Positions 48,639-58,060 of a stretch of DNA of 64,000 nucleotides are shown in pieces (the first letter of the stretch is position 1; the number at the start of each line of letters is the position of its first letter). The stretch spans positions 868,001-932,000 of the forward strand of contig NZ_CATNLY010000023.1 of the NCBI RefSeq assembly GCF_950100655.1, in the 5' to 3' direction. Both the position numbers and the translations under genes were made by a program. This DNA comes from Pleomorphomonas sp. T1.2MG-36. GTDB lineage: Bacteria; Pseudomonadota; Alphaproteobacteria; Rhizobiales; Pleomorphomonadaceae. The notes beneath the pieces are model-generated. The model had not been told where the DNA came from. It saw only the letters and a list, made by a program, of their open reading frames with translations, and did no database searches.

Positions 48639-50924
48639 ATGACAAAGGACATGGACTTCATCGACGGCCTGCTCGGCCAGATGACCCTTCAGGAAAAGAT
48701 CGGCCAGCTCAATCTCGTCACCCCCGGCGGCGAGACGCTGACCGGTACGGTGGTCAACACCGACGTTGCCGAGAAGATCAGGACGGGCCGCATCGGCGGC
48801 ATCTTCGGCGTGAAATCGGCCGAAGCGGTGCGGGTGTTCCAGGACCTCGCGCAGGAAACGCGCCTTAAGATTCCGCTGATGTTCGCCGAGGACGTCATCC
48901 ACGGCCAGAAAACCATATTTCCCTTGCCGCTGGCGCTCGCGGCCAGTTGGGACATGGACCTCGTCCGCGCCACCGCTCGCGTCGCCGCCCAGGAGGCGGC
49001 GTCGATCGGCATCGACCAGGTCTACTCGCCGATGATCGACGTCTGCCGCGATCCTCGCTGGGGTCGGATCGCCGAAAGCCCTGGCGAGGATCCCTTCCTG
49101 GCATCCCGGTTCGCCGAGGCGATGGTCGCCGGTTACCAAGGAGACGATCTTGCCCGCCCCGACGCGGTGATGGCCTGCCTCAAGCATTTCTGCGGCTATG
49201 GCGGCGGCATGGGAGGCCGCGACTATGACGCGGTCGACCTTTCCCCCGCCACGCTGCACGACGTGGTGCTGCCGCCCTTCGTCGCCGGCATGCGGGCCGG
49301 GGCCGGCTCGATCATGGCATCCTTCAACACGCTGAACGGCGTACCGATGCATGCCAACCGCGCCGTGATCACCGAAATGTTCCGCGAGAAGCTCGGCTTT
49401 GGCGGCCTTGTCGTCGCCGACTACACGGGGATCCTCGAACTGATCGCCCATGGCGTCGCCGCCGACCGAGCCGACGCCGCCCGCCTCGGTCTCACGGCCG
49501 GGGTCGACATGGACATGGTGTCGGAAACCTATCTTGAAACGCTTGAGGACAGCGTCGGCGCCGGCCTCATCAAGGAGGCGGAGATAACGGCCGCCTGCCG
49601 CCGCGTTCTCGAAGCCAAACTGAAGCTCGGCCTGTTCGACGATGCCTATCACCGGCTCGACTGGGGCCGAGCCGCGCAACCCATCCTGACCGCCGCCAAC
49701 CGGCAGCTCGCCCGCGAGGCGGTGGCGGCCGCCACCGTCGTCCTCAAGAACGAGGGTAACCTGTTGCCTTTGCCGGCCCCAGAAAGCGGCAAGATCGGCA
49801 CCATTGCCCTCATCGGTCCCTTCGCCCTCGATCGCGTCAACATGAACGGCACCTGGGCCGTGGCAGGATCGCCCTCCACCGTCGTTCCCATCGCCGACGG
49901 CCTGCGCGAGGCCGTTGGCAACGCGGTAAGCGTACTTACCGCCAAAGGGGCCAACATCGTCGACGAACTCTGGCTCGCAAGCCGGCTCAACGTCCACGAC
50001 TGGAAGGATCTGTCCGTCGTCATCGACGTTCGGTCGCCGGAGGCGATGATCGCCGAGGCTGTCGCCACCGCCTCCAGCGCCGATGTCACCATCGCGGTGA
50101 TTGGCGAAGCGCGCGAGTATTCGGGCGAATCCTCATCGCGGACGGATCTTTCGATTCCCGAACCGCAGAAAAAGCTGCTCCGCGCCCTGAAGGCAACGGG
50201 CAAGCCGTTGGTCGTCGTCGTCTTGACCGGGCGGCCGCTGGTGCTCGCCGAGGAGGCGTTGCTCGCCGACGCACTGCTGGTCGCCTGGTTTGGCGGGACG
50301 GAAATCGGCCACGGGCTTGCGGACGTGTTGTTCGGCAAGACCGAGCCATCCGGCCGCCTGCCGGCAACCTTCCCCTACAGCCTTGGCCAGGTGCCCATCA
50401 CCTATTCTCACCGGCCGACCGGCCGGCCGGCACCGGGCCGCTTTCAGAAGTTCACCTCGGGCTACGTCGACCTGCCGGACGAGGTGCCCCAGAACGACGG
50501 CCTCTATCCGTTCGGCTTCGGTCTCGGCTACGGCACGGTGGCCTACGGTCCGCCGCGTGCCAACCGGACAGAGCTCGTCGGCGAGGACCGTCTCGAAGTG
50601 ACCGTTACCGTCACCAACCTCGGCGACCGCCCCACCCTCGAAACGGTGCAGCTTTACATCGGCGACCCCGTGGCAAGCGTCAGCCGGCCGGTGAAGGAGC
50701 TCAAGGCTTTCAGAAAGCTGGAACTCGCCGCACGCGCCGCCGAAGCCGTCAGTTTCGCCATCACGGCCGCCGATCTCGATTTCTCGGTGGCCGAAACGGT
50801 CACCGACACGCGTAGGCGCCTGGAAGGCGGGGCCTTCGACATTCATGTCGGCCCCAACTCTCGCGATACGCAGGCCGTGCGCGTCGTCTGGAACGAGCCC
50901 AGGATCGAAGGAAAGCGCTCATGA
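48639..50924 (+). CDS. Glycoside hydrolase family 3 (beta-glucosidase type)
   Basis: 761 residues: GH3 N-terminal barrel (about 15-320), GH3 C domain (370-590) and fibronectin-III-like tail (655-735). Conserved A-E-D-V-I-H-G, K-H-F-C-G-Y and the nucleophile Asp in V-V-A-D-Y-T-G-I. Unlike BglX of E. coli there is no signal peptide, so it should act in the cytosol. Its stop overlaps the next gene by four bases. Substrate likely a short beta-glucan given the neighbour; not provable here. Confidence 0.88.
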   Translation: MTKDMDFIDGLLGQMTLQEKIGQLNLVTPGGETLTGTVVNTDVAEKIRTGRIGGIFGVKSAEAVRVFQDLAQETRLKIPLMFAEDVIHGQKTIFPLPLALAASWDMDLVRATARVAAQEAASIGIDQVYSPMIDVCRDPRWGRIAESPGEDPFLASRFAEAMVAGYQGDDLARPDAVMACLKHFCGYGGGMGGRDYDAVDLSPATLHDVVLPPFVAGMRAGAGSIMASFNTLNGVPMHANRAVITEMFREKLGFGGLVVADYTGILELIAHGVAADRADAARLGLTAGVDMDMVSETYLETLEDSVGAGLIKEAEITAACRRVLEAKLKLGLFDDAYHRLDWGRAAQPILTAANRQLAREAVAAATVVLKNEGNLLPLPAPESGKIGTIALIGPFALDRVNMNGTWAVAGSPSTVVPIADGLREAVGNAVSVLTAKGANIVDELWLASRLNVHDWKDLSVVIDVRSPEAMIAEAVATASSADVTIAVIGEAREYSGESSSRTDLSIPEPQKKLLRALKATGKPLVVVVLTGRPLVLAEEALLADALLVAWFGGTEIGHGLADVLFGKTEPSGRLPATFPYSLGQVPITYSHRPTGRPAPGRFQKFTSGYVDLPDEVPQNDGLYPFGFGLGYGTVAYGPPRANRTELVGEDRLEVTVTVTNLGDRPTLETVQLYIGDPVASVSRPVKELKAFRKLELAARAAEAVSFAITAADLDFSVAETVTDTRRRLEGGAFDIHVGPNSRDTQAVRVVWNEPRIEGKRS

Positions 50925-52189
50925 GTTTTTCGCCAGCCATCGTCGCGGCCATGAGTGACGACGCCCTGCTGGACCTCGTGCAGCAGGCAACGCTGAGCTA
51001 CTTCTGGGACTATGGCCATCCGGTCAGCGGCATGGCGCGCGAGCGCGACAACGACGCTTTCGGCTATTCGCCCGACAACACGGTCACCACCGGCGGCACT
51101 GGTTTCGGCATCATGGCCCTGATTGCCGGGGCCGAACGCGGCTTTCTCGTCCGGGATGAGGTCGTCGAGCGCATTGCAAGGATCGTCGGCTTTCTTGAAG
51201 CGGCGGATCGCTTCCACGGCGTCTTTCCGCATTTCCTGAATGGTGAGACTGGCAAGGTCATTCCATTCGGCGAGAAGGACGATGGCGGCGATCTCGTCGA
51301 AACGTCGTTCCTGATGGCCGGCCTGCTGACGGCGCGGCAATGGCTGATCCCGGCCCGGCCGGACATTGCCGCCCGCATCGACCGGTTATGGCGCGAAGTG
51401 GAATGGAGCCACCACCTGAGAGCCGACGGCGCCCTGCTCTGGCACTGGAGCCCCGTCCACGGCTTTGCCATGAACCACGCCATTACCGGCTGGAACGAGT
51501 GCCTGATCACCCATGTGCTGGCCGCCGCAGCGCCCACCCATAGCGTTCCCGCCTCGACCTACCATCAATCCTGGGCCAGGGGCCGCGACTTCCTGAACGG
51601 CCGCGACTACGGCGGCGTGACGCTGCCGCTCGGCCCCGATTATGGCGGGCCGCTGTTCTTTGCCCATTACTCCTTCATGGGGCTCGACCCGCGCGGCCTC
51701 TCCGACGCCTACGCCGACTATTTCACCCAGAATACCGCGCACGCCCTGATCAACCGTGCCCATTGCCTGACCAACCCCGGCGGCTTCGAGGGCTACGGCC
51801 CGGAGTGCTGGGGATTGACCGCATCCGACACGTTCGACGGATACAACGCCCATTCGCCGACCAACGACACCGGCGTCATCACGCCGACGGCGGCGCTCGC
51901 CTCGTTTCCCTATGTTCCAAAGGAAGCGATGGCTGCACTGCGTGGGTTCTTGGCGGGCATGGACGGACGGCTTTTCGGACCGCGCGGCTTTGCCGACGCC
52001 TTCTCGCCTGGGCGGAACTGGGTGGCTGCGAGCCACCTTGCGATCGACCAGGGACCTGTTGTCGTGATGATCGAGAACCACCGTTCGGCGCTCCTCTGGA
52101 CGCTGTTCATGTCGGCACCGGAGGTACTGGCCGGCCTCAGCCGTCTCGGCTTCTCCAGCCCGCATCTCGACAAGGCGGCCGTGGCATGA
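50921..52189 (+). CDS. PF10091 glycoamylase-like protein, GH144-type (beta-1,2-glucanase candidate)
   Basis: 422 residues, (alpha/alpha)6 barrel type. The F-W-D-Y-G-H-P start region, T-T-G-G-T-G-F-G, H-W-S-P-V-H-G-F, G-W-N-E-C-L and G-P-E-C-W-G-L-T-A-S-D are the PF10091 hallmarks shared with endo-beta-1,2-glucanases of GH144 and with the central domain of cyclic beta-glucan synthases. No signal peptide. Often mis-annotated as glucoamylase. The GH3 partner is consistent with sophoro-oligosaccharide breakdown. Confidence 0.83.
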   Translation: MSFSPAIVAAMSDDALLDLVQQATLSYFWDYGHPVSGMARERDNDAFGYSPDNTVTTGGTGFGIMALIAGAERGFLVRDEVVERIARIVGFLEAADRFHGVFPHFLNGETGKVIPFGEKDDGGDLVETSFLMAGLLTARQWLIPARPDIAARIDRLWREVEWSHHLRADGALLWHWSPVHGFAMNHAITGWNECLITHVLAAAAPTHSVPASTYHQSWARGRDFLNGRDYGGVTLPLGPDYGGPLFFAHYSFMGLDPRGLSDAYADYFTQNTAHALINRAHCLTNPGGFEGYGPECWGLTASDTFDGYNAHSPTNDTGVITPTAALASFPYVPKEAMAALRGFLAGMDGRLFGPRGFADAFSPGRNWVAASHLAIDQGPVVVMIENHRSALLWTLFMSAPEVLAGLSRLGFSSPHLDKAAVA

Positions 52190-52980
52190 CGCCGGACATC
52201 ATCACCATCGGAGCGTCCGACGATCCGGACGACGCTAACGCCCGCATGAGCTTCGAGCTTTGGCGGACCGAAGTCCCCTCCGGCCGCCTCGCCGTCACGG
52301 CGCACGGTCGCAACGGCGCGGCGCGGGCGCCGCACATGCAGAAGCTGATCGACGCCTACCGCGCCCGTGGCTATGTCGTCGTCTCTCCCAACTGCTGCGC
52401 CTCGGCCTGGAACGACAGCGCTGGCGCCGAGGGTGACTTTCTCCTCGAAAATCACGTGCGCGACGTGCGACGCACCATCGACTGGGTAGTCGCCAACGCG
52501 TCGGCCGCCGGTTGGAACGGCACCCACCTGGCTCTTTGCGGTCACTCGATGGGCGCCTATGCCGCCGCCCGCCTCGCCGCGAACGAGTATGCAGGGCGGA
52601 TTGCCCATCTGCTGCTTGTCTCGCCCTTCACTTCGGGCGTGCGCCAGATCGAGGCGCGGGAGAAATACCATCCGGACGGCATCGCCAATCTCCGCCGCGA
52701 CGTGCCGCGCGCGCTGGACGAATGGCCGCGCCATGACGTCTTCAAGGTCATCGACCGACTGACGTTGCCGGTGGCGGTGTTCGCCGGCGGCAAGGATATC
52801 GTGGCGCCACCCGAGAACGTCGAGGAGTTCGTGGCGCGGCTCCCTTCGCCTCCTCTCTACCGGCTGTTGCCGGAGGCGTCGCACTGCCTGGAAGGCGGGG
52901 ACTACAGGATCGAGCTTCTCGATGCCATCGACCGGCTCGACGCTGCGGTTATCCCGTTGGCTTCAGAAGCCTTGTCCTGA
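52186..52980 (+). CDS. Alpha/beta hydrolase
   Basis: 264 residues. Nucleophile Ser121 in G-H-S-M-G, acid Asp in G-G-K-D-I, His in A-S-H-C-L. Cytosolic. Overlaps the glucanase gene by four bases, so it belongs to the same operon; an acyl-esterase acting on substituted glucans (for example succinyl or acetyl groups) is one possibility, not shown by sequence. Confidence 0.8.
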   Translation: MTPDIITIGASDDPDDANARMSFELWRTEVPSGRLAVTAHGRNGAARAPHMQKLIDAYRARGYVVVSPNCCASAWNDSAGAEGDFLLENHVRDVRRTIDWVVANASAAGWNGTHLALCGHSMGAYAAARLAANEYAGRIAHLLLVSPFTSGVRQIEAREKYHPDGIANLRRDVPRALDEWPRHDVFKVIDRLTLPVAVFAGGKDIVAPPENVEEFVARLPSPPLYRLLPEASHCLEGGDYRIELLDAIDRLDAAVIPLASEALS

Positions 52981-53286
52981 CTGCACGGCGGAGGCGTAGG
53001 CATTTAGTCGTATTTACACGTAGAGCGCTTCACCGTTTTACGAGTGGATCGTAACGTCCCATCCTGTCGTTTCGCCGCGTTTTCGGGAAAGCCTTGGCTT
53101 GGGGGCACCGAAATCGGCCGGGATTTTATCGTTTTGCATCCGGCTGGTGGCGATTTGGCTTTGACGACCCACCTCCGAGAAGGTACTTACGACTCAAGCT
53201 TCTCCAGGCTCTTGACGTTAACGTCAGCGTCAAGAGTTCGCGTCAAGGGAGCGTCCGTCTCCCACCTCATGAGGGAACATCATTCG
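52981..53286. other. sdh leader/intergenic region
   Basis: 306 bases without a gene. The right part contains a palindrome and nested inverted repeat (53209-53236) and GAGGGAA just ahead of sdhC. The left part is unremarkable. Confidence 0.5.
53209..53236. promoter_or_regulatory. Nested palindromes upstream of sdhC
   Basis: CTCTTGACG (53209-53217) and CGTCAAGAG (53228-53236) are perfect complements; within them TGACGTTAACGTCA (53213-53226) is a perfect 14-base palindrome. A third CGTCAAG follows at 53241. Probable regulator site or mRNA structure about 50-80 bases before the sdhC start. Confidence 0.5.
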
Positions 53287-53685
53287 ATGGCCGACGCCCG
53301 CTTGGCGGCTTCCCGCCCGCTCTCGCCGCATCTCCAGGTTTTCCGTTTCATCCTGACCATGGCGATGTCGATCGTCCACCGCATCACCGGCGGCTTCCTT
53401 TATGTCGGCACGGTGTTCATCGCCGTCTGGCTGGTGGCGGCGGCAAGCGGCCCGGAATGGTTCGCCCGGGTCGACGGCATCTATCAGAGCTGGATCGGGC
53501 GGCTGATCCTTCTCGGTCTCATCTGGTCGCTGATCCACCACGCCATTGGCGGTGTCCGGCATTTCATCTGGGATCTCGGCTATGGCTTCGATCCCAAGAC
53601 GGCCGATCGGCTGGCCCTCTTCAATCTCGTGGCCGGCGTCGTGCTGACGGGTGTCGTCGCCATCGCCGCCTTCATCTTCGCCTGA
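53287..53685 (+). CDS. sdhC: Succinate dehydrogenase cytochrome b556 subunit
   Basis: 132 residues, three membrane helices, [11 protein letters not shown] and S-I-V-H-R-I-T-G near the start and H-H-A-I-G-G-V-R-H with the haem His. Start at 53287 (GAGGGAA ahead) matches rhizobial SdhC, which begin M-A-D-A-R. Anchors the complex and binds quinone. Confidence 0.93.
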   Translation: MADARLAASRPLSPHLQVFRFILTMAMSIVHRITGGFLYVGTVFIAVWLVAAASGPEWFARVDGIYQSWIGRLILLGLIWSLIHHAIGGVRHFIWDLGYGFDPKTADRLALFNLVAGVVLTGVVAIAAFIFA

Positions 53686-53693
53686 GGTTCGCC

Positions 53694-54086
53694 ATGAGCA
53701 AGTCCTTCCGCTTTCAGACGTCGCTGAAGCACGCTCGCGGCTTCGGCTCGGGCAAGTCGGGTACGACGCATTTCTGGCAGCAGCGAGTGACCGGCGTCGC
53801 CGCGCTCCTGTTGTCGCTCGTCTACGTCGTGCTTCTCGTCAAGCTTCAGGGCGACGACTATGCCGCGGTGATGGCCACGCTCGGCAATCCCTTCGTCGCC
53901 GTTCTGATGCTCGCCTTCCTCGGCGTCAGCGTCTGGCACATGAAGATCGGCATGCAGGTGATCATCGAAGACTACGTCAACCAGCCGCTGCTGCGGGTTC
54001 TGGCGCTGATGGCCAATTCCTTCTTCTCGGCGCTGGTCGGCATTGCCTCGGCCGTGGCGCTCATCAAGATCACCTTCGGAGCCTGA
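53694..54086 (+). CDS. sdhD: Succinate dehydrogenase membrane anchor subunit
   Basis: 130 residues, three helices, with [14 protein letters not shown], the SdhD signature carrying the haem His. Eight bases after sdhC. Confidence 0.92.
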   Translation: MSKSFRFQTSLKHARGFGSGKSGTTHFWQQRVTGVAALLLSLVYVVLLVKLQGDDYAAVMATLGNPFVAVLMLAFLGVSVWHMKIGMQVIIEDYVNQPLLRVLALMANSFFSALVGIASAVALIKITFGA

Positions 54087-54088
54087 TC

Positions 54089-55930
54089 ATGGCCGTTGCC
54101 TCAGAGACCACCGGCGGCAAGCAGACCGCCTTCAATGTCGGCGGCCGCACCTATCAGTTCATCGACCACACCTTCGACGTGGTAGTGGTGGGTGCCGGCG
54201 GCGCCGGCCTCAGGGCCGTTGTCGGCGCCTCGGAGGCGGGCCTGTCCACCGCCTGCATCACCAAGGTGTTTCCCACCCGCTCGCATACCGTCGCCGCCCA
54301 AGGCGGTGTCGCCGCCTCGCTCGGCAACATGGGGCCGGACGACTGGCGCTGGCACATGTACGACACCGTCAAGGGGTCGGACTGGCTGGGCGACCAGGAT
54401 GCCATCGAGTATCTGGTGCGCAACGCGCCGGCCGCCGTCTACGAGCTCGAACACTGGGGCGTGCCGTTCTCCCGCACCGAGGAAGGCAAGATCTACCAGC
54501 GGCCGTTCGGCGGCATGACGACCAACTTCGGCGAGGGCATCGCCCAGCGCACCTGCGCCGCCGCCGACCGCACCGGCCACGCCATGCTGCACACCATGTA
54601 CGGTCAGGCGCTCCGGCATTCGGCCGAGTTCTTCATCGAGTATTTCGCCATCGACCTGATCATGGAGAACGGCGCCTGCCGTGGCGTGGTCGCGCTCGAC
54701 ATGGAGACCGGCTCGATCCATCGCTTCCGCGCCCACAAGACGGTGCTGGCGACCGGCGGCTACGGCCGCGCCTACTTCTCCTGCACCTCGGCTCACACCT
54801 GCACCGGCGACGGCAACGCCATGGTGCTGCGCGCCGGCCTCGCCTTGCAGGACATGGAGTTCGTGCAGTTCCACCCCACCGGCATCTATGGTGCCGGCTG
54901 CCTGATCACCGAGGGTTCGCGCGGCGAAGGCGGCTATCTTACCAACTCCGAGGGCGAGCGCTTCATGGAGCGCTACGCGCCCTCGGCCAAGGACCTTGCC
55001 AGCCGCGACGTCGTCTCCCGCTCGATGACCATGGAAATCCGCGAGGGGCGCGGCGTCGGCAAGCTCAAGGACCACATCTACCTGCACCTCGATCATCTCG
55101 ATCCGGCGATCCTGGCCGAGCGTCTGCCGGGCATCTCGGAGAGCGCCAAGATCTTCGCTGGCATCGACGTGACGCGCGAGCCGATCCCCGTGCTGCCGAC
55201 CGTCCACTACAACATGGGTGGCATACCCACGAACTATCACGGCGAGGTGCTGGCCAAGATCGACGGCGATCCCGACCGGATCGTGCCGGGCCTGATGGCC
55301 GTCGGCGAGGCGGCATGCGTGTCGGTGCACGGCGCCAACCGTCTCGGCTCCAACTCGCTGATCGACCTTGTGGTGTTCGGCCGCGCCGTTGGCCACCGCT
55401 GCGCCGAGACCATCGACAAGAGCAGCCGCATCGCCGAGCTGCCCAGGGATGCCGGCCTCTATGCCCTCGAACGGCTCGACCGGGTGCGTCATGCCTCCGG
55501 GTCCACGCCGACGGCTGAACTTCGCCTGTCGATGCAGAAGACCATGCAGTCGAACTGCGCCGTGTTCCGCACCGGCGAGGTGCTGGAGGAAGGCGTCAAG
55601 CTGATCCACGATTGCTGGGCGGCGGGTGACGATCTCAAGACCACCGACCGTTCGCTGATCTGGAACACCGACCTCACCGAGGCGCTCGAATACGAGAACC
55701 TGATTCTGCAAGCCGTGGTCACCATGGAAGGCGCCGCCAACCGCAAGGAAAGCCGGGGCGCGCATGCCCGCGAGGACTATCCCAACCGCGACGACGGCGA
55801 GTGGATGAAGCACACCCTGGCCGCCATCGACACGAGTGCACGGACCGTAGGACTCGATTATCGCCCGGTGCACACCTACACGATGACCTCGGAAATCGAA
55901 TACATCAAGCCGAAGGCGCGCGTGTACTGA
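54089..55930 (+). CDS. sdhA: Succinate dehydrogenase flavoprotein subunit
   Basis: 613 residues. FAD site V-V-G-A-G-G-A-G-L; covalent FAD His in [10 protein letters not shown]; active-site H-P-T-G-I-Y and the R-x-G-S-N-S-L region. Oxidises succinate in the TCA cycle and respiratory chain. Two bases after sdhD. Followed by an unexpected lipoprotein gene before sdhB. Confidence 0.96.
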   Translation: MAVASETTGGKQTAFNVGGRTYQFIDHTFDVVVVGAGGAGLRAVVGASEAGLSTACITKVFPTRSHTVAAQGGVAASLGNMGPDDWRWHMYDTVKGSDWLGDQDAIEYLVRNAPAAVYELEHWGVPFSRTEEGKIYQRPFGGMTTNFGEGIAQRTCAAADRTGHAMLHTMYGQALRHSAEFFIEYFAIDLIMENGACRGVVALDMETGSIHRFRAHKTVLATGGYGRAYFSCTSAHTCTGDGNAMVLRAGLALQDMEFVQFHPTGIYGAGCLITEGSRGEGGYLTNSEGERFMERYAPSAKDLASRDVVSRSMTMEIREGRGVGKLKDHIYLHLDHLDPAILAERLPGISESAKIFAGIDVTREPIPVLPTVHYNMGGIPTNYHGEVLAKIDGDPDRIVPGLMAVGEAACVSVHGANRLGSNSLIDLVVFGRAVGHRCAETIDKSSRIAELPRDAGLYALERLDRVRHASGSTPTAELRLSMQKTMQSNCAVFRTGEVLEEGVKLIHDCWAAGDDLKTTDRSLIWNTDLTEALEYENLILQAVVTMEGAANRKESRGAHAREDYPNRDDGEWMKHTLAAIDTSARTVGLDYRPVHTYTMTSEIEYIKPKARVY

Positions 55931-55983
55931 GTGGGTACAGGAGATGATGTGTCGTGCAGATGTCCGTCAGAGACTGATTCCAG

Positions 55984-56535
55984 ATGATCGAGACGCATAA
56001 CCTCAGCATGTCGTGTGTATTAACTGCCACGCTAGTGACTGCTGGCTGCGTCGCGTCTAGCCAAGCTCACAATCCTGCTCCGATGGCCGATACACAGGAA
56101 GCGGGCACGCCTATTACCGTCGGCAACAAAGCTGATCTGGTGGGATGCTGGACTGATATGCACTGGATCGAATGGCCGTCCATGGAGCCTGGATACCCCA
56201 GCGAAAAGAAGCAGGTCGGAGTGACAATGTGCTTTGACGCCGACACCTATTTTTATCTGACGGATTGGCCGACAGATGCCATGGGAAGCGTCGGTCCATA
56301 TAAAGTCGTTTCCGCGGGAACGCTGGAGCTTAGAATTCGCGATAGAACTTGGCATTCTCTTCAGATGAAGATGTCGTTTCCCTCAAAGAACGAGATATCC
56401 GGGGAAGTCCTATTGGGCGGGGACGCATCGCCAGAACCTTTCTTGCTTCGGCGGGACCCCACGAACAAAACCTACTTAAAGCTCAAAGAGCTCTATGAAG
56501 ATTGGACGCGGGCCGAACGCGCCGCCAGCCACTAA
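55984..56535 (+). CDS. Predicted lipoprotein between sdhA and sdhB, function unknown
   Basis: 183 residues. Lipobox V-T-A-G-C near residue 22 after a short hydrophobic segment. The mature part has a Trp-rich start ([12 protein letters not shown]) and [10 protein letters not shown], a compact beta-like domain of a type seen in small lipoproteins of unknown role. Base composition is visibly more A/T-rich than the flanking sdh genes, with less biased third codon positions. The ribosome site is weak; a start at 56008 is possible. Stop lies 16 bases before sdhB. Probably a recent insertion. Confidence 0.7.
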   Translation: MIETHNLSMSCVLTATLVTAGCVASSQAHNPAPMADTQEAGTPITVGNKADLVGCWTDMHWIEWPSMEPGYPSEKKQVGVTMCFDADTYFYLTDWPTDAMGSVGPYKVVSAGTLELRIRDRTWHSLQMKMSFPSKNEISGEVLLGGDASPEPFLLRRDPTNKTYLKLKELYEDWTRAERAASH

Positions 56536-56551
56536 AGAACAGGATGATCTC

Positions 56552-57331
56552 ATGGTTCAGCTCACGCTGCCGAAGAACTCGAAGATCAAGGCTGGCAAGG
56601 TCTGGCCGAAGCCGGAGGGCGCGACGCATGTTCGCGAGTTCCGCATCTATCGCTGGGATCCAGAGGACGGCCGCAACCCGCGGCTCGATACCTTCTTCGT
56701 CGACCTCGACGATTGCGGACCGATGGTGCTCGACGCGCTGTTGTGGATCAAGAACAAGGTCGATCCGACGTTGGCGCTGCGCCGCTCCTGCCGCGAGGGC
56801 ATCTGCGGCTCCTGCGCCATGAACATCGACGGCATGAACACGCTGGCCTGCACCAAGGGCATGGATGAGATCGACGGCCCCATCAAGATCTACCCGCTGC
56901 CGCACATGAACGTGGTGAAGGACCTGGTGCCCGATCTCAATCACTTCTATGCCCAGCACAAGTCGATCGAACCCTGGCTGCATACCTCATCGCCGACGCC
57001 GGAGACGGAGTGGCTGCAGAGCCATGACGACCGGCAGAAGCTCGATGGCCTCTACGAGTGCATTCTCTGCGCCTGCTGCTCCACCTCCTGCCCAAGCTAT
57101 TGGTGGAATGGCGACCGTTATCTCGGCCCTGCCATCCTGCTGCAGGCCTATCGCTGGCTGATCGACAGCCGCGACGAGGCCACTGGAGAACGGCTCGACA
57201 ATCTCGAGGATCCGTTCCGCCTCTATCGCTGCCACACCATCATGAACTGCGCCCAGACCTGCCCGAAGGGACTCAACCCGGCGAAGGCGATCGCCGAGAT
57301 CAAGAAGATGATGGTCGAGCGGCAGTTCTGA
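56552..57331 (+). CDS. sdhB: Succinate dehydrogenase iron-sulfur subunit
   Basis: 259 residues, the standard length. [2Fe-2S] ligands in C-R-E-G-I-C-G-S-C and the later L-A-C; [4Fe-4S] in [12 protein letters not shown]; [3Fe-4S] in [12 protein letters not shown]. Start at 56552 with AGGA ahead. Transfers electrons from SdhA to quinone. Confidence 0.96.
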   Translation: MVQLTLPKNSKIKAGKVWPKPEGATHVREFRIYRWDPEDGRNPRLDTFFVDLDDCGPMVLDALLWIKNKVDPTLALRRSCREGICGSCAMNIDGMNTLACTKGMDEIDGPIKIYPLPHMNVVKDLVPDLNHFYAQHKSIEPWLHTSSPTPETEWLQSHDDRQKLDGLYECILCACCSTSCPSYWWNGDRYLGPAILLQAYRWLIDSRDEATGERLDNLEDPFRLYRCHTIMNCAQTCPKGLNPAKAIAEIKKMMVERQF

Positions 57332-57353
57332 CTGTTTTTCGCATCGAGTTTGC

Positions 57354-57388
57354 AAGGCGGCCCGGCTCGCGTCGGTGCCGCCTTTTTT
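57354..57388 (+). terminator. Intrinsic terminator of the sdh operon
   Basis: AAGGCGGC (57354-57361) pairs with GCCGCCTT (57377-57384), closed by a 15-base loop and followed by a T run (six T from 57383). Lies 22 bases after sdhB. Confidence 0.85.
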
Positions 57389-57516
57389 GGGGCGCTGCCG
57401 CGACAACACCTTGCCCCCGACCCGCTTTCGTCCGCTTTCCACCCCATTAAGGACGGCTTCCTAGGGCTTAATGCCACCATGCGTCGGATTGTCCGGCGTC
57501 ACCGGAAGCCAAAGAA

Positions 57517-57669
57517 ATGTTCGTCCGCAAGTTCGTCGTCAGCCTCGTCTTCGCCGCCGCCTTCGCTCAGGCCCTCGCGGCCCTTGCCGAGCACGCCGCT
57601 GTGAAAAACGCCGCGGCGATGACGACCGTGATGGAGACCGCGGCCACGTCGGACGCGCCGACGTCCTGA
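57517..57669 (+). CDS. Small putative secreted peptide (50 aa)
   Basis: M-F-V-R-K-F-V-V-S-L-V-F-A-A-A-F then A-Q-A-L-A: a classical positively charged start and hydrophobic core with a signal-peptidase-like site, leaving a mature peptide of roughly 28 residues rich in Ala, Thr and Met. GGAAG lies 10 bases ahead of the ATG. Small size and GC-rich sequence make chance possible. Confidence 0.4.
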   Translation: MFVRKFVVSLVFAAAFAQALAALAEHAAVKNAAAMTTVMETAATSDAPTS

Positions 57670-58060
57670 CGCGAACCGCGGCCATTTTCTGCCCAGAAAG
57701 CCGGCAAAAGCATCCGCGATGGGATGCGAGCGGCAAAGCCAAACCGTAGGAGACCCCGGTTTGGTTACGCCCTTCGGCGGGGTTGAAGGCATGCCCCCGA
57801 GACTATACCTCGCCATCGACCGACCGGCGGCACGTCGATTCCGCTTTGAAGATGAATGGCCTAGACTTTTGTCTACCTCATTTTTCGGAAAGGCGCGAAT
57901 TGATGGCGCGCTTTATGCATTTGAGTTTTGCGGGAGGCGCGTCATCGGCCTGTCTCGCAAACGTCATGGAGAATCCATCGGCGCGGCGCAGAGGAGTGTG
58001 GGATCGTTCGAGCCCCCGAGGGGGCGGTGCTTTCCCGAGCATTTGAAGAAAGACGGAACG
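57670..58060. other. Structured intergenic region before the LMW-phosphatase-like gene
   Basis: 391 bases, no convincing gene. Contains CCAAACCG-TAGGAGACCC-CGGTTTGG (57739-57764, 8-base-pair stem) and GCCCCC-GA-GGGGGC (58012-58025). An AT-rich patch at 57850-57930 may hold a promoter for the downstream gene. I recognise no known riboswitch class. Confidence 0.45.

Noticed and set aside
54101..55873. 590-codon minus-strand frame opposite sdhA
   Set aside because: Shadow of sdhA; no ribosome site or recognisable motif.
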